A DNA stretch of 64,000 nt from Achromobacter sp. HZ34 (lineage in GTDB: Bacteria > Pseudomonadota > Gammaproteobacteria > Burkholderiales > Burkholderiaceae_B), in the NCBI RefSeq assembly GCF_002209485.1, contig NZ_NJIX01000005.1, positions 372,001 through 436,000 on the forward strand. The letters run 5' to 3'. The translations under genes and the position numbers were made by a program. Under the pieces are notes generated by a model that searched no databases, was not told the origin of the DNA, and saw only the letters and a program-made list of their open reading frames with translations. Below are positions 34,656-42,393 of the stretch, piece by piece. The stretch's first letter is position 1; each line of letters begins with the position of its first letter.

Positions 34656-37139
34656 ATGCATTCTTCCATCCATCGTCACGTCCGGCCCACCGTGGCCTTG
34701 CTGTGTTCCGCGCTGAGCGCCGTCTGCGTGGCGCAGGCGCCGGCCGGCCAGCCGCCCCAGCCCGCGAGCCCGCGCAACGTGGCGGCGCCTGCCGCCGATG
34801 GGCAGACCGAGCAGGCAGCGCTGGAGGCCGCCGATCATGCCTTGCAGTGGCCCCGCACCTTGAATGCAAGCGACGGCATGCAGGTGCAGTTGTACCAGCC
34901 GCAGATCGATAGCTGGAACGGCGACCAGATCGGTGGACGCATGGCGGTGGCAGTCGGCAAGGCTGACGCCAATCCCACCTATGGCGTGGTGCAGTTCTCC
35001 GCGCGGGCCGACGTCAACAAACCGGCGGGGCTGGTGAACGTCGACCGTATCCGCATCCAGAAGATCGACTTGCCGACGGCGCCGCAGAATGCCGCCCAGG
35101 TGCGCAGCCTGCTCGAATCCCATATCCCGCCCGAGCTCACCGCGCGGCTGGAAAACCTGCAGACCAGCTATGCCGTGTCGCAGAAGCTGGCATCCATGCC
35201 CTCGGTTCCGGTGAAGAACGCGCCGCCACGCATCATCTTCCGCTCCGTGCCGACCCTGCTGGTGCTGATCGACGGCAAGCCCTCGCTCTACGACGTCGAG
35301 GGCGCCAGCGGCTGGCGCCGGGTCGCCAACACGCGCGCCCTGATGCTGGCGGACACGTCCGGCTATTTCTACTTGAACGTGACGGGGCATTGGTTCCAGG
35401 CGTCATCGCCCACCGGCCCTTGGCAAGTGCTCAATAGCGCCTCGCAACCCCTGCTGGCCGCGGCTGCGGCCGCCGCGCGCACGGAGCAGCCAGATCCCAT
35501 GCTGCCCCGCGACGGCAAGCCGTCCAGCATCACGCCGCAGGTGCAGGTCGAGACCAGTCCCGCCGAGCTGGTGGTCACCAGCGGCGCGCCGGAATTCGCC
35601 CCGGTACAAGGCACGGGCCTGCTGGCGATGACGAATGCCGATCACGCGGTGTTCATGAATCCGGCCAGCAATCGCTACTACATCCTGGTCTCCGGCCGGT
35701 GGTTCAGTGCCGCGCAATTGAACGGCACCTGGACCCACGTGGCGGGCAAGGACCTGCCACGCGATTTCGCCCGTATCGATCCGCGCGATCCCTCAGCGGG
35801 CGTGCTGGCCTCCGTGCCCGGAACACCGCAGGCCAAAGAGGCCGTCATCGCCGCCACCATTCCCCAGACCGCCACCGTCACGCGCGCCAAGGCAACGCTG
35901 AAGGTGGACTACCTGGCCGGGCCGCCGAACTTCGTGACTATCCCGGGCACACCGGTACAGTTCGCCGCCAATAGCCAGACGCCGGTCTTCCGTGTCGAGG
36001 GCGGCTATTACGCCTTGTCCAACGGCATCTGGTTCACCGCGGCGGCGCCCGACGGCCCCTGGCGCGTGGCGGACGCCGTACCCGCGGCGATCTATACCAT
36101 CCCGGTGTCCTCGCCCTACCACTACGTGACCTATGTGCGGGTCTACAACGCCACGCCCACGACGGTGGTGTTCGGCTACACGCCCGGATATATGGGCGTG
36201 ATGGTGTCGCCCGACGGCACGGTGGTGTACGGCACCGGCTATGTCTACCCGGCCTATGTCGCGGGGCCGGTCTATGTCGGCTATCCGCCCACCTACGGCT
36301 ACAACGCCGCTTTCGACACCGCCGTCGGATTCGCCTTCGGCTTCGCGGCGGGTTCGATCTGGGGCGCGCCGGCGCCTTACTGGGGCCCTTATTGGGGCGC
36401 GCCATATTGGCGTGGCGTCAACGTCAACACCGTGGACGTATACGGCCACTGGGGCGCCAGCGGCACGGTCACCCACGCGGCCGGCTGGAACGGCTGGACC
36501 GGTACGCAATGGCAAGGCGCGCACGCCGAGGGCTACAACCCCGCCACCGGCGCCAGTTTCGCCGGGACACGGGGATCGGCGTATAACTGGCAGACGGGCA
36601 ATTCGGCCGCCGGTTACCGCCAGGCGTACAACAATCCCACCACGGGCCGCTCCGGCGCCTCGCGCGGCGGCGCGGTCAGCAACGCCGATGGCGATTGGGC
36701 GGCCGGGCAGCAGAACATCCGCAACAATGCCAACACCGGCCGCACGACCGCCAGCTCGCGCAGCGCCACCGGCCAGGCCGGCAATGGCGTCGACTCATAC
36801 AACAGCAAGGGCGTCACGCACAGCAGCAAGACCGGCAATACCGTGGGCTGGAACGACGGCAATGTCTACGGCGACCACAATGGCAACGTGTACCGCCACA
36901 CCGAGGAAAACGGCTGGCAGGAGCACACGTCATCGGGCTGGCAACAAGCCACGCCCAATAACACCAACGCCGCCAACCGCAACTACCTGAGCCAGCAGCA
37001 GCAGGCGCGCAGCACATCGAACAACTACACCGGCGGCCGCTTCAACCAGGAATCCATGCAGGATCGCGGTTGGGGCAATCGCAGCTTCAACGGCGGTGGG
37101 CGCTTCGAGGGAGGTGGTGGCGGCCGGTTCCGGCGGTAA
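34656..37139 (+). CDS. Large exported protein with W/Y-rich repeats, function unknown
   Basis: 827 residues. Signal peptide about 1-26 (LLCSALSAVCVAQA). The middle holds three related units of pattern YY/YF-x-L-x-x-G-x-WF-x-A-x4-GPW: near SGYFYLNVTGHWFQASSP, NRYYILVSGRWFSAAQ and GGYYALSNGIWFTAAAP. A Tyr/Gly/Pro-rich hydrophobic segment follows (about 515-590), then a Gly/Asn/Ser/Gln-rich tail ending GGGGGRFRR. No enzyme motif is seen. Probably an outer-surface or periplasmic protein; no secretion partner is adjacent. The gene stands alone between nicD and the GntR gene, so it is not obviously part of the pyridine pathway. Confidence 0.85.
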   Translation: MHSSIHRHVRPTVALLCSALSAVCVAQAPAGQPPQPASPRNVAAPAADGQTEQAALEAADHALQWPRTLNASDGMQVQLYQPQIDSWNGDQIGGRMAVAVGKADANPTYGVVQFSARADVNKPAGLVNVDRIRIQKIDLPTAPQNAAQVRSLLESHIPPELTARLENLQTSYAVSQKLASMPSVPVKNAPPRIIFRSVPTLLVLIDGKPSLYDVEGASGWRRVANTRALMLADTSGYFYLNVTGHWFQASSPTGPWQVLNSASQPLLAAAAAAARTEQPDPMLPRDGKPSSITPQVQVETSPAELVVTSGAPEFAPVQGTGLLAMTNADHAVFMNPASNRYYILVSGRWFSAAQLNGTWTHVAGKDLPRDFARIDPRDPSAGVLASVPGTPQAKEAVIAATIPQTATVTRAKATLKVDYLAGPPNFVTIPGTPVQFAANSQTPVFRVEGGYYALSNGIWFTAAAPDGPWRVADAVPAAIYTIPVSSPYHYVTYVRVYNATPTTVVFGYTPGYMGVMVSPDGTVVYGTGYVYPAYVAGPVYVGYPPTYGYNAAFDTAVGFAFGFAAGSIWGAPAPYWGPYWGAPYWRGVNVNTVDVYGHWGASGTVTHAAGWNGWTGTQWQGAHAEGYNPATGASFAGTRGSAYNWQTGNSAAGYRQAYNNPTTGRSGASRGGAVSNADGDWAAGQQNIRNNANTGRTTASSRSATGQAGNGVDSYNSKGVTHSSKTGNTVGWNDGNVYGDHNGNVYRHTEENGWQEHTSSGWQQATPNNTNAANRNYLSQQQQARSTSNNYTGGRFNQESMQDRGWGNRSFNGGGRFEGGGGGRFRR

Positions 37140-37185
37140 GCCTGGGTGCGTTGCCACCTCGGCGGCGGCCGCAGATACCCTGCCG

Positions 37186-37896
37186 TTACACCGCGGCAGG
37201 CTCGGCCGCCAGCGATTCCTCCAGAATCGCTATCGCCACCGCGGCCGCATTGCGTACGTGCAGGCTGCCAGCGGCACGCGCCGCCTTGCCATTGCGGTCT
37301 TCCAAAGCCTGCAGCAATACGGACAGCTCCGCCACGCTCTGCTTGCCCCGCCCCGGCGCCTGCATGGAGGTCGATCGCAACAGCATCACACGCGAATTCA
37401 GCAGGCGCAAGGTGGTCATCAGCGCCTCGTTGCCCGCGCCCTCCAGCAGCCGCTGATAAAACGTATTCTTGCTGGCGATCTGCTCAAGCGCGGTGCCGCG
37501 CGTCAAGGCTCGCTTGAGCGTCTGGAATGCGTCGCGCAAGTTCGCCAGTTGCACCTCCGACGCATGTTGCGCGAACAGCTGGCAGGCCAGGCCTTCCAGT
37601 TCCTCACGCACCTGGTAGATGCCGCGCGCCTGCTCCGGCGTTACCCGGGCGACGACCGGCCCCCGATGCGGGATGACGAGGATCAGCCCTTCGGATTCCA
37701 GCTGCCGCAACGCCTCGCGCACCAGCGTGCGGCTGACGCCGGTCATCTCGCAAAGTTCGCGTTCCGGCAGCCGTTCACCCGGGCGGAAACGGCCAACGAG
37801 AATCGCATTACGAATACTGTCGGTGACGCGATGGCGCAGTACCGAAGCAACGCGCTCGACCTTGAAATCGTCTTGTGTCTCTGCGTGAGAAGTCAT
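37186..37896 (-). CDS. GntR-family regulator (FadR/FCD subfamily)
   Basis: 236 residues. N-terminal winged HTH (GERLPERELCEMTGVS, then RTLVREALRQLESEGL, about 35-85) and an all-helical FCD sensor domain with YQVREELEGLACQLFA. ATG 37896 is used; in-frame starts at 37911 and 37947 are possible and no strong ribosome site separates them. It is the last gene of the ABC-importer operon and may act on the repeated TTGTATGAT element at its head (45987-46011). Effector unknown. Confidence 0.9.
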   Translation of the reverse strand: MTSHAETQDDFKVERVASVLRHRVTDSIRNAILVGRFRPGERLPERELCEMTGVSRTLVREALRQLESEGLILVIPHRGPVVARVTPEQARGIYQVREELEGLACQLFAQHASEVQLANLRDAFQTLKRALTRGTALEQIASKNTFYQRLLEGAGNEALMTTLRLLNSRVMLLRSTSMQAPGRGKQSVAELSVLLQALEDRNGKAARAAGSLHVRNAAAVAIAILEESLAAEPAAV

Positions 37897-38101
37897 GCAT
37901 TTCTGAAGCATAGAAGGTCGCGTGCGCCTTGAGCGCCGCAAGACCACTGTGGGACATCCTGGAAGCGGGATAGTTTAGCCGCTTCCACATTGCGGGCCTG
38001 CAGTGGCGGCGGGGTCCTGACGCGAACCACGCCCCACGACCGCCACCGCGCGCCGCCTTCTGCTGCCTCAACGCCGCTTCGACTTCAACGCCGCCTGGAC
38101 C

Positions 38102-38428
38102 TCAACGCAGTGGCGAATAATCCGTCGGCGCGAGGAAGAAATTCTCGATCCGCTCGACGATGGACTTCTCCGCCTCGCTGGCGGCGCGCTTGGCGATCCA
38201 CTCCGGATCCGCCTGGAAGGCATTCCATTTCCGCTCCCGCTCTTCCATGTTCTCCCACTGCAACATGTATGTCAGCGCGTGGTTGCTCGGACCGACCAGC
38301 GTGGTCCAGAAACCCAGCGGCTTGATTCCATACTTCTCGAAAAAGCCCAGCGTCGTCTTCGTGAAGCGTTCGTTCAGCGCCGGCAAACGTCCAGGCAGGC
38401 AGTGGTAGATACGGGTTTCGATGATCAT
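38102..38428 (-). CDS. NIPSNAP-family protein
   Basis: 108 residues from ATG 38428, preceded by GGAG. The ferredoxin-like alpha+beta barrel words MIIETRIYHCLPGR, FFEKYGIKPLGFWT and MLQWENMEERERKW mark the NIPSNAP family of small dimeric proteins often found with catabolic enzymes. Catalytic role unknown. Lies 26 bases after the cupin gene in the same operon. Confidence 0.85.
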   Translation of the reverse strand: MIIETRIYHCLPGRLPALNERFTKTTLGFFEKYGIKPLGFWTTLVGPSNHALTYMLQWENMEERERKWNAFQADPEWIAKRAASEAEKSIVERIENFFLAPTDYSPLR

Positions 38429-38454
38429 GGCATCTCCTTGGAGGGACTGAGAGT

Positions 38455-38844
38455 TTACCGTCCCGCCTGCAGATACTCGGCCTGGGGCAATTCCTCCTGC
38501 CAATCGGCCGCGCCCAGCGAGATGGCCAGGTGTGCCATCAGGGTATCGGCGGCGGCGCCGTGCCAGTGGCGCTCATGGGGCCCTATCCACACCACGTCGC
38601 CCTGGCGGATCTCCTGGGGCGGGGAGCCGTCAAGGCAGATCCAGCCTCGCCCCGCCGTCACATGCAGCACCTGGCCGTACTCGTGGGCGTGCCAGAAGGT
38701 GCGCGAGCCCGGTGGAAAGAAGACGTGGTTGATGCCGACATTGTCTTGCGGCGGCATGACCGGATCGGCATAGACGACACCACTGAATGTCGGGCCGCGC
38801 TGTTCCGAAGGCTTGCCCTGGTCGCGACCGTGAAATACTTGCAT
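38455..38844 (-). CDS. Small cupin-domain protein
   Basis: 129 residues, a single cupin barrel. Metal-binding motif 1 reads WHAHEYGQVLHVTAGRG and motif 2 GDVVWIGPHERHWHGA; three His and one Glu could hold a metal. Close in kind to the cupins accompanying carboxymuconolactone decarboxylase-like proteins. Probably an isomerase, dioxygenase or decarboxylase on a small acid. Four bases from the dehydrogenase gene, so cotranslated. Confidence 0.85.
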   Translation of the reverse strand: MQVFHGRDQGKPSEQRGPTFSGVVYADPVMPPQDNVGINHVFFPPGSRTFWHAHEYGQVLHVTAGRGWICLDGSPPQEIRQGDVVWIGPHERHWHGAAADTLMAHLAISLGAADWQEELPQAEYLQAGR

Positions 38845-38848
38845 GACA

Positions 38849-39754
38849 CTACTCCTTGGGTTGAACGCTATTCAAACGGACGCCGCCCGACACATCGCCG
38901 ATGGCATCCACCACACGATTGCTGATCTGGTCGCCATAGCCGAGTGCGGTGGCCAGGCCGAAGCAGGCCGCGGGACCGGCGGCGTTAAGCGACGCCACGC
39001 CCAGCTCGCGCACCAGATCCACGTATAACACCACATCCTTGGTCATGAGCTTGTTGGTCAAGCCCCCTTCCAGGTAGTCGCCGTCCACGATAAACGGAAA
39101 GCGCTTGAGCGATGCGAAATTCACTCCGCTGCTGCTGTTGATGACCTCAAGCAGGCGGTGCAGGTCCAGGCCCGCCTTCTTGCCCGCCACCATGACTTCG
39201 GCGGTGGCCGCCAGGCTGACCGCGTTAAGGAAGTTATTGAGCAGTTTGGTGACGTGCCCGGCACCGCTGCCGCCCATCGTCACGACCTTGGCGCTGATGG
39301 GCGCGAACACCCAGCCCAGGGCTTCGACCGTGGCGGGGTCGCCGCCGACCATCAGGGTCAATGCCCCTTTTTCCGCGGCGGCTGCCCCGCCGGAGATGCC
39401 GGCGTCGACATACTGCACGCCCGCCTTGGCGAAGCGGGTATTCAGGCGCACGGTGGAACTGGCGGCCGCCGTGCTCAGGTCGACGACCACCTGGCCGGGG
39501 CGGCAGTTTTCGAGTATGCCGCCGACACCCTCCGCCACGGCCTCCACCACCTTGCTGTCGGGCAGCGACAGCAGTACGACATCGGCGCCCGCCATGACTT
39601 CCCGTATCGTGGGTAGCGCCTGCGCGCCAGCCGCTGCCGCACGGGTCGGGTCCGTGTCATGGCCCAGCACCGCGATGCCGGCATCGACCAGCCGGCGCGC
39701 CATGCGGCCGCCCATATTGCCCAGGCCGATGAAGCCGATTCGGTCCTTGTTCAT
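38849..39754 (-). CDS. 3-hydroxyisobutyrate dehydrogenase-family oxidoreductase
   Basis: 301 residues, beta-hydroxyacid dehydrogenase. NAD(P)-binding FIGLGNMGGRMARRLVDAG; substrate motif DAGISGGAAAAEKG; the catalytic Lys in GAGHVTKLLNNFLNA. Oxidises or reduces a 3-hydroxy acid or semialdehyde. The ATG overlaps the stop of the CMD gene (ATGA). Second member of this family in the window (compare 47096-47995). Confidence 0.92.
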   Translation of the reverse strand: MNKDRIGFIGLGNMGGRMARRLVDAGIAVLGHDTDPTRAAAAGAQALPTIREVMAGADVVLLSLPDSKVVEAVAEGVGGILENCRPGQVVVDLSTAAASSTVRLNTRFAKAGVQYVDAGISGGAAAAEKGALTLMVGGDPATVEALGWVFAPISAKVVTMGGSGAGHVTKLLNNFLNAVSLAATAEVMVAGKKAGLDLHRLLEVINSSSGVNFASLKRFPFIVDGDYLEGGLTNKLMTKDVVLYVDLVRELGVASLNAAGPAACFGLATALGYGDQISNRVVDAIGDVSGGVRLNSVQPKE

Positions 39755-40281
39755 TGCCCAGCCCCTTTGGCCTTGGAGGCCTTCGATGCCTTCGATGCCT
39801 TCGATGCCTTCGATGCCTTTGATGGTTTGGACGCCTTGGATCCCGCTGTTGCGGTGGTAGCCTCGGATGTCTTGTTCACCTTGGTTGCCGAACCTGCCGC
39901 CTCGGCTTCATACGCCCGGATGGCCTCCGATGCGACCCGGAACGCCGCCAGTGCCAGCGGCACGCCACAGTAGATGGCAGCCTGCAGCAGCACGGCGCGT
40001 ATCTCCTCCTTGGAGACGCCATTACGCAAGGCCCCTCGTACATGCACGCCCAGTTCGTGATGCTGGCTGGTGGCAGTGAGCATCGCCAGGTTGATGATGC
40101 TGCGAGTCTTGAAGGGCAAGGTATCGTCGCCCCACACTTCGCCCCAGCAGTACTCCGTCACCAGCCGCTGCATGGGCCGGTTGAACTCGTCGGCGGCCGC
40201 CCACGAGCGCTCGACATGATCGGCGCCGAGCACCGTCTTGCGGTTCTCGAAGCCCGTGGAAAACCGATCGGATTCAGCCAT
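39751..40281 (-). CDS. Carboxymuconolactone decarboxylase-family protein with Lys-Ala-Ser tail
   Basis: 176 residues. Residues 1-130 form an AhpD/CMD-like helical domain resembling 4-carboxymuconolactone decarboxylase (VTEYCWGEVWG, SIINLAMLTA, HVRGALRNGVSKEEI). The AhpD Cys pair is not present, so lactone decarboxylation is likelier than peroxidase activity. The last 45 residues are an unusual low-complexity tail with KAS repeated six times and related KPS/KAK units. It is basic and resembles histone H1-like tails, and is encoded by a 9-base tandem repeat (39781-39816). Operon position: after LivJ, before the dehydrogenase. Confidence 0.87.
   Translation of the reverse strand: MAESDRFSTGFENRKTVLGADHVERSWAAADEFNRPMQRLVTEYCWGEVWGDDTLPFKTRSIINLAMLTATSQHHELGVHVRGALRNGVSKEEIRAVLLQAAIYCGVPLALAAFRVASEAIRAYEAEAAGSATKVNKTSEATTATAGSKASKPSKASKASKASKASKASKAKGAGQ
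39781..39816. repeat. 9-base tandem repeat, four perfect units
   Basis: CTTCGATGC repeated four times in tandem, with degenerate copies on both sides from about 39768 to 39840. The unit is a multiple of three, so length changes would alter the number of Lys-Ala-Ser units in the CMD-family protein without a frameshift. Confidence 0.9.
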
Positions 40282-40404
40282 TACATAACCTCCTGCGTCA
40301 TCGATACGCCGCTGCGTGCCGCAACGGCGGGAAAGCGGTGTTCTGGTTTGCCCAGCGTTTTGCCAGCGCGTGCCTGCTTGCTGCCCAGGCTGCTGGCCAG
40401 GCTG

Positions 40405-41637
40405 CTATTTCCCCGGCCAGATAGGCTGGGCAACCGCCTGCGCCTCCGGGAATACCGTGACAGGCACACCGTTCTGCCACTGGATCACCGTCAGCGTCGC
40501 GCCGACCCGATGGCCGGCCTCGTCAAACTTCAGCACGCCGCCGGGAAAATAGGGGCTGGGGCCTTCGTCCAGCGTATGCATCGCCTGGCCGACCGCCTCG
40601 CGGTCGGCTTTCTTCCCGCCCTCCGTTGCGGCACGCTCCAGAGCGGCTTTCATGATCCACATATCGCCGTACGTCGAGATGGCGTTCTGCGTCATCCAAG
40701 GCTCGTTGTATTCCGTCTTCATGCGCATGATCAACGCCTCCTGACCCTTGGCGCCCCAGTTGCCCACCGCCGACATGACGCCATTGAGCAGCGTCGGGCT
40801 GACCGTCTTCATCACTTCGGGCTCGGCGATGGCGATACCGAAGGAGATCACCGGCACCTTCACATTGGTCTCATTCATCTTCTCCAGGATGAGCTTGGCG
40901 TCGGAGATCACGGTGGGCAGGAAGAACAGCAGATCGGGACGGCGCGAACGTACCCGCTGGATCAAGGACGACGCATCGGCCAGCGGCGGCGTGAAGGTTT
41001 CATCGACCACCAGCTCCAGACCGTTCTTCGCCAGCAGGCCATCCTTCAAGGCTTTGACCGTGGACAGCGAGGCCGCTGTGTTGTCCGTGACGATGGCCAC
41101 GGTCCTGGGACGCTTGCCCGACGCCTTCTGCGCCAGCTCCAGGATACTGGGCAACGCGATCTCGGCCTGCCGGCCGGCCGGCGCCGACGTCTGGAATACA
41201 TACTTGAAGCCGCGCGCGGTGATCAGGTCGGAATACGACAGCGTCAGGACAGGCAGCTTGGCCCGCTCGGTCACCTCCGTCACGGCCAGGGTAAAAGAAC
41301 TCAGGTAGGCGCCGGTGGCGGCGACCAGGTCGGGATAGTCGGCCACCATGCGCTCGGCCGCGCTCTTGGCCTTCTCGGTGGAATCGCCGGAATCGACCAC
41401 CACCAGCTTGAGCTTGGCGCCGCCCAGCGCCTTGATGCCGCCCTGGTCGTTGATATCCTTGACGCCCATCGTGGCGCCCATGCGCATCACCTGGCCATAG
41501 CGCGCATAGATGCCAGACATGGGGGCGATGAGCCCCACGCTGACGTCGGGCGCCTGCGCCATGGCGTTGCCGCCGCCCAGCAGGCTGGCGCCCAGGGCCA
41601 AGCCGATGAGACTGAAAACCGCTGATCTTCCGTTCAT
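40405..41637 (-). CDS. ABC-type substrate-binding protein (LivJ-like)
   Basis: 410 residues. Signal peptide ends GGGNAMAQ (about residue 28). Mature protein is a two-lobe type I periplasmic binding protein (SVGLIAPMSGIYARYGQ; ATGAYLSSFTLAVTEV; TYGDMWIMKAALERA). Sequences of this branch bind aromatic or branched-chain acids or amides. Encoded directly downstream of its ATPase and permease genes. The ligand is probably an aromatic-derived acid, given the CMD, cupin and dehydrogenase neighbours (inference). Confidence 0.9.
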   Translation of the reverse strand: MNGRSAVFSLIGLALGASLLGGGNAMAQAPDVSVGLIAPMSGIYARYGQVMRMGATMGVKDINDQGGIKALGGAKLKLVVVDSGDSTEKAKSAAERMVADYPDLVAATGAYLSSFTLAVTEVTERAKLPVLTLSYSDLITARGFKYVFQTSAPAGRQAEIALPSILELAQKASGKRPRTVAIVTDNTAASLSTVKALKDGLLAKNGLELVVDETFTPPLADASSLIQRVRSRRPDLLFFLPTVISDAKLILEKMNETNVKVPVISFGIAIAEPEVMKTVSPTLLNGVMSAVGNWGAKGQEALIMRMKTEYNEPWMTQNAISTYGDMWIMKAALERAATEGGKKADREAVGQAMHTLDEGPSPYFPGGVLKFDEAGHRVGATLTVIQWQNGVPVTVFPEAQAVAQPIWPGK

Positions 41638-41682
41638 GTCGATCTCCTCGCCTTTTCCGCCTCGGTCCGGGCGGACTATGAG

Positions 41683-42393
41683 CTACATCCCAAGATATGC
41701 GCGGCGGACACGGTCGTCCGCCTGCAGCGTCTGATGCGTGCCCTCCAGCACTACGCGCCCGGTTTCCAGCACGTAGCCCCGGTCGGCGTACTGCAGCGCC
41801 TCCGCCACCCGCTGCTCCACCAGCAGGATGGTCAGCCTCGCCTCCCGACGAATGTCGATCAGGCGTTCGAAGATGAAGTCCGCCACGGCGGGAGCCAGCC
41901 CCATCGAGGGCTCGTCGAGCATCAGCAGGCGCGGCGATGACGCCAACCCCCGGCCGATCGCCAGCATTTGCTGCTCGCCGCCCGACAGCGTGCCTGCCAG
42001 TTGCCGGCCGCGCTGCTTGAGCACGGGAAACCAGCTATGGATGCGCTCCAGATTGCGCGTCCAGTCGCGCCGCCCGGCATCGGTATAAGCGCCCATCTCC
42101 AGATTTTCGAGCACGGTCATCGAGGCGAACACCTGCCGGCCTTCGGGCACATGGGCAATGCCCAGGTGCGGCCGCCGGTCTGCCGGAACGGCCAGCAGAT
42201 CGCGGCCGTCGAAGCGGATGCTGCCGGCGCGGGCGCCGACGCTGCCTGAAATGGTCTTGAACAAAGTGCTCTTGCCCGCGCCGTTGGGGCCGACCACCGA
42301 GATGAACTGGCCTTCGCCGACGACCACCGACACCCCCTTGAGCACCGGCACCGCGGAATAGCCGGCCTCCAGCCGATCGATTTCAAGCAGCAT
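41683..42393 (-). CDS. ABC transporter ATPase (LivF-like)
   Basis: 236 residues. Walker A GPNGAGKST, signature LSGGEQQ, Walker B LLMLDEPSMGL, switch His in LVEQRV region, all intact. LivF-type ATPase for branched-chain-type uptake. The start (42393) overlaps the end of the fused LivM-LivG gene by 11 bases. Confidence 0.95.
   Translation of the reverse strand: MLLEIDRLEAGYSAVPVLKGVSVVVGEGQFISVVGPNGAGKSTLFKTISGSVGARAGSIRFDGRDLLAVPADRRPHLGIAHVPEGRQVFASMTVLENLEMGAYTDAGRRDWTRNLERIHSWFPVLKQRGRQLAGTLSGGEQQMLAIGRGLASSPRLLMLDEPSMGLAPAVADFIFERLIDIRREARLTILLVEQRVAEALQYADRGYVLETGRVVLEGTHQTLQADDRVRRAYLGM

Noticed and set aside
39768-39840. CRISPR-like repeat array
   Set aside because: Units are 9 bases with no spacers and lie inside a coding frame giving Lys-Ala-Ser repeats.
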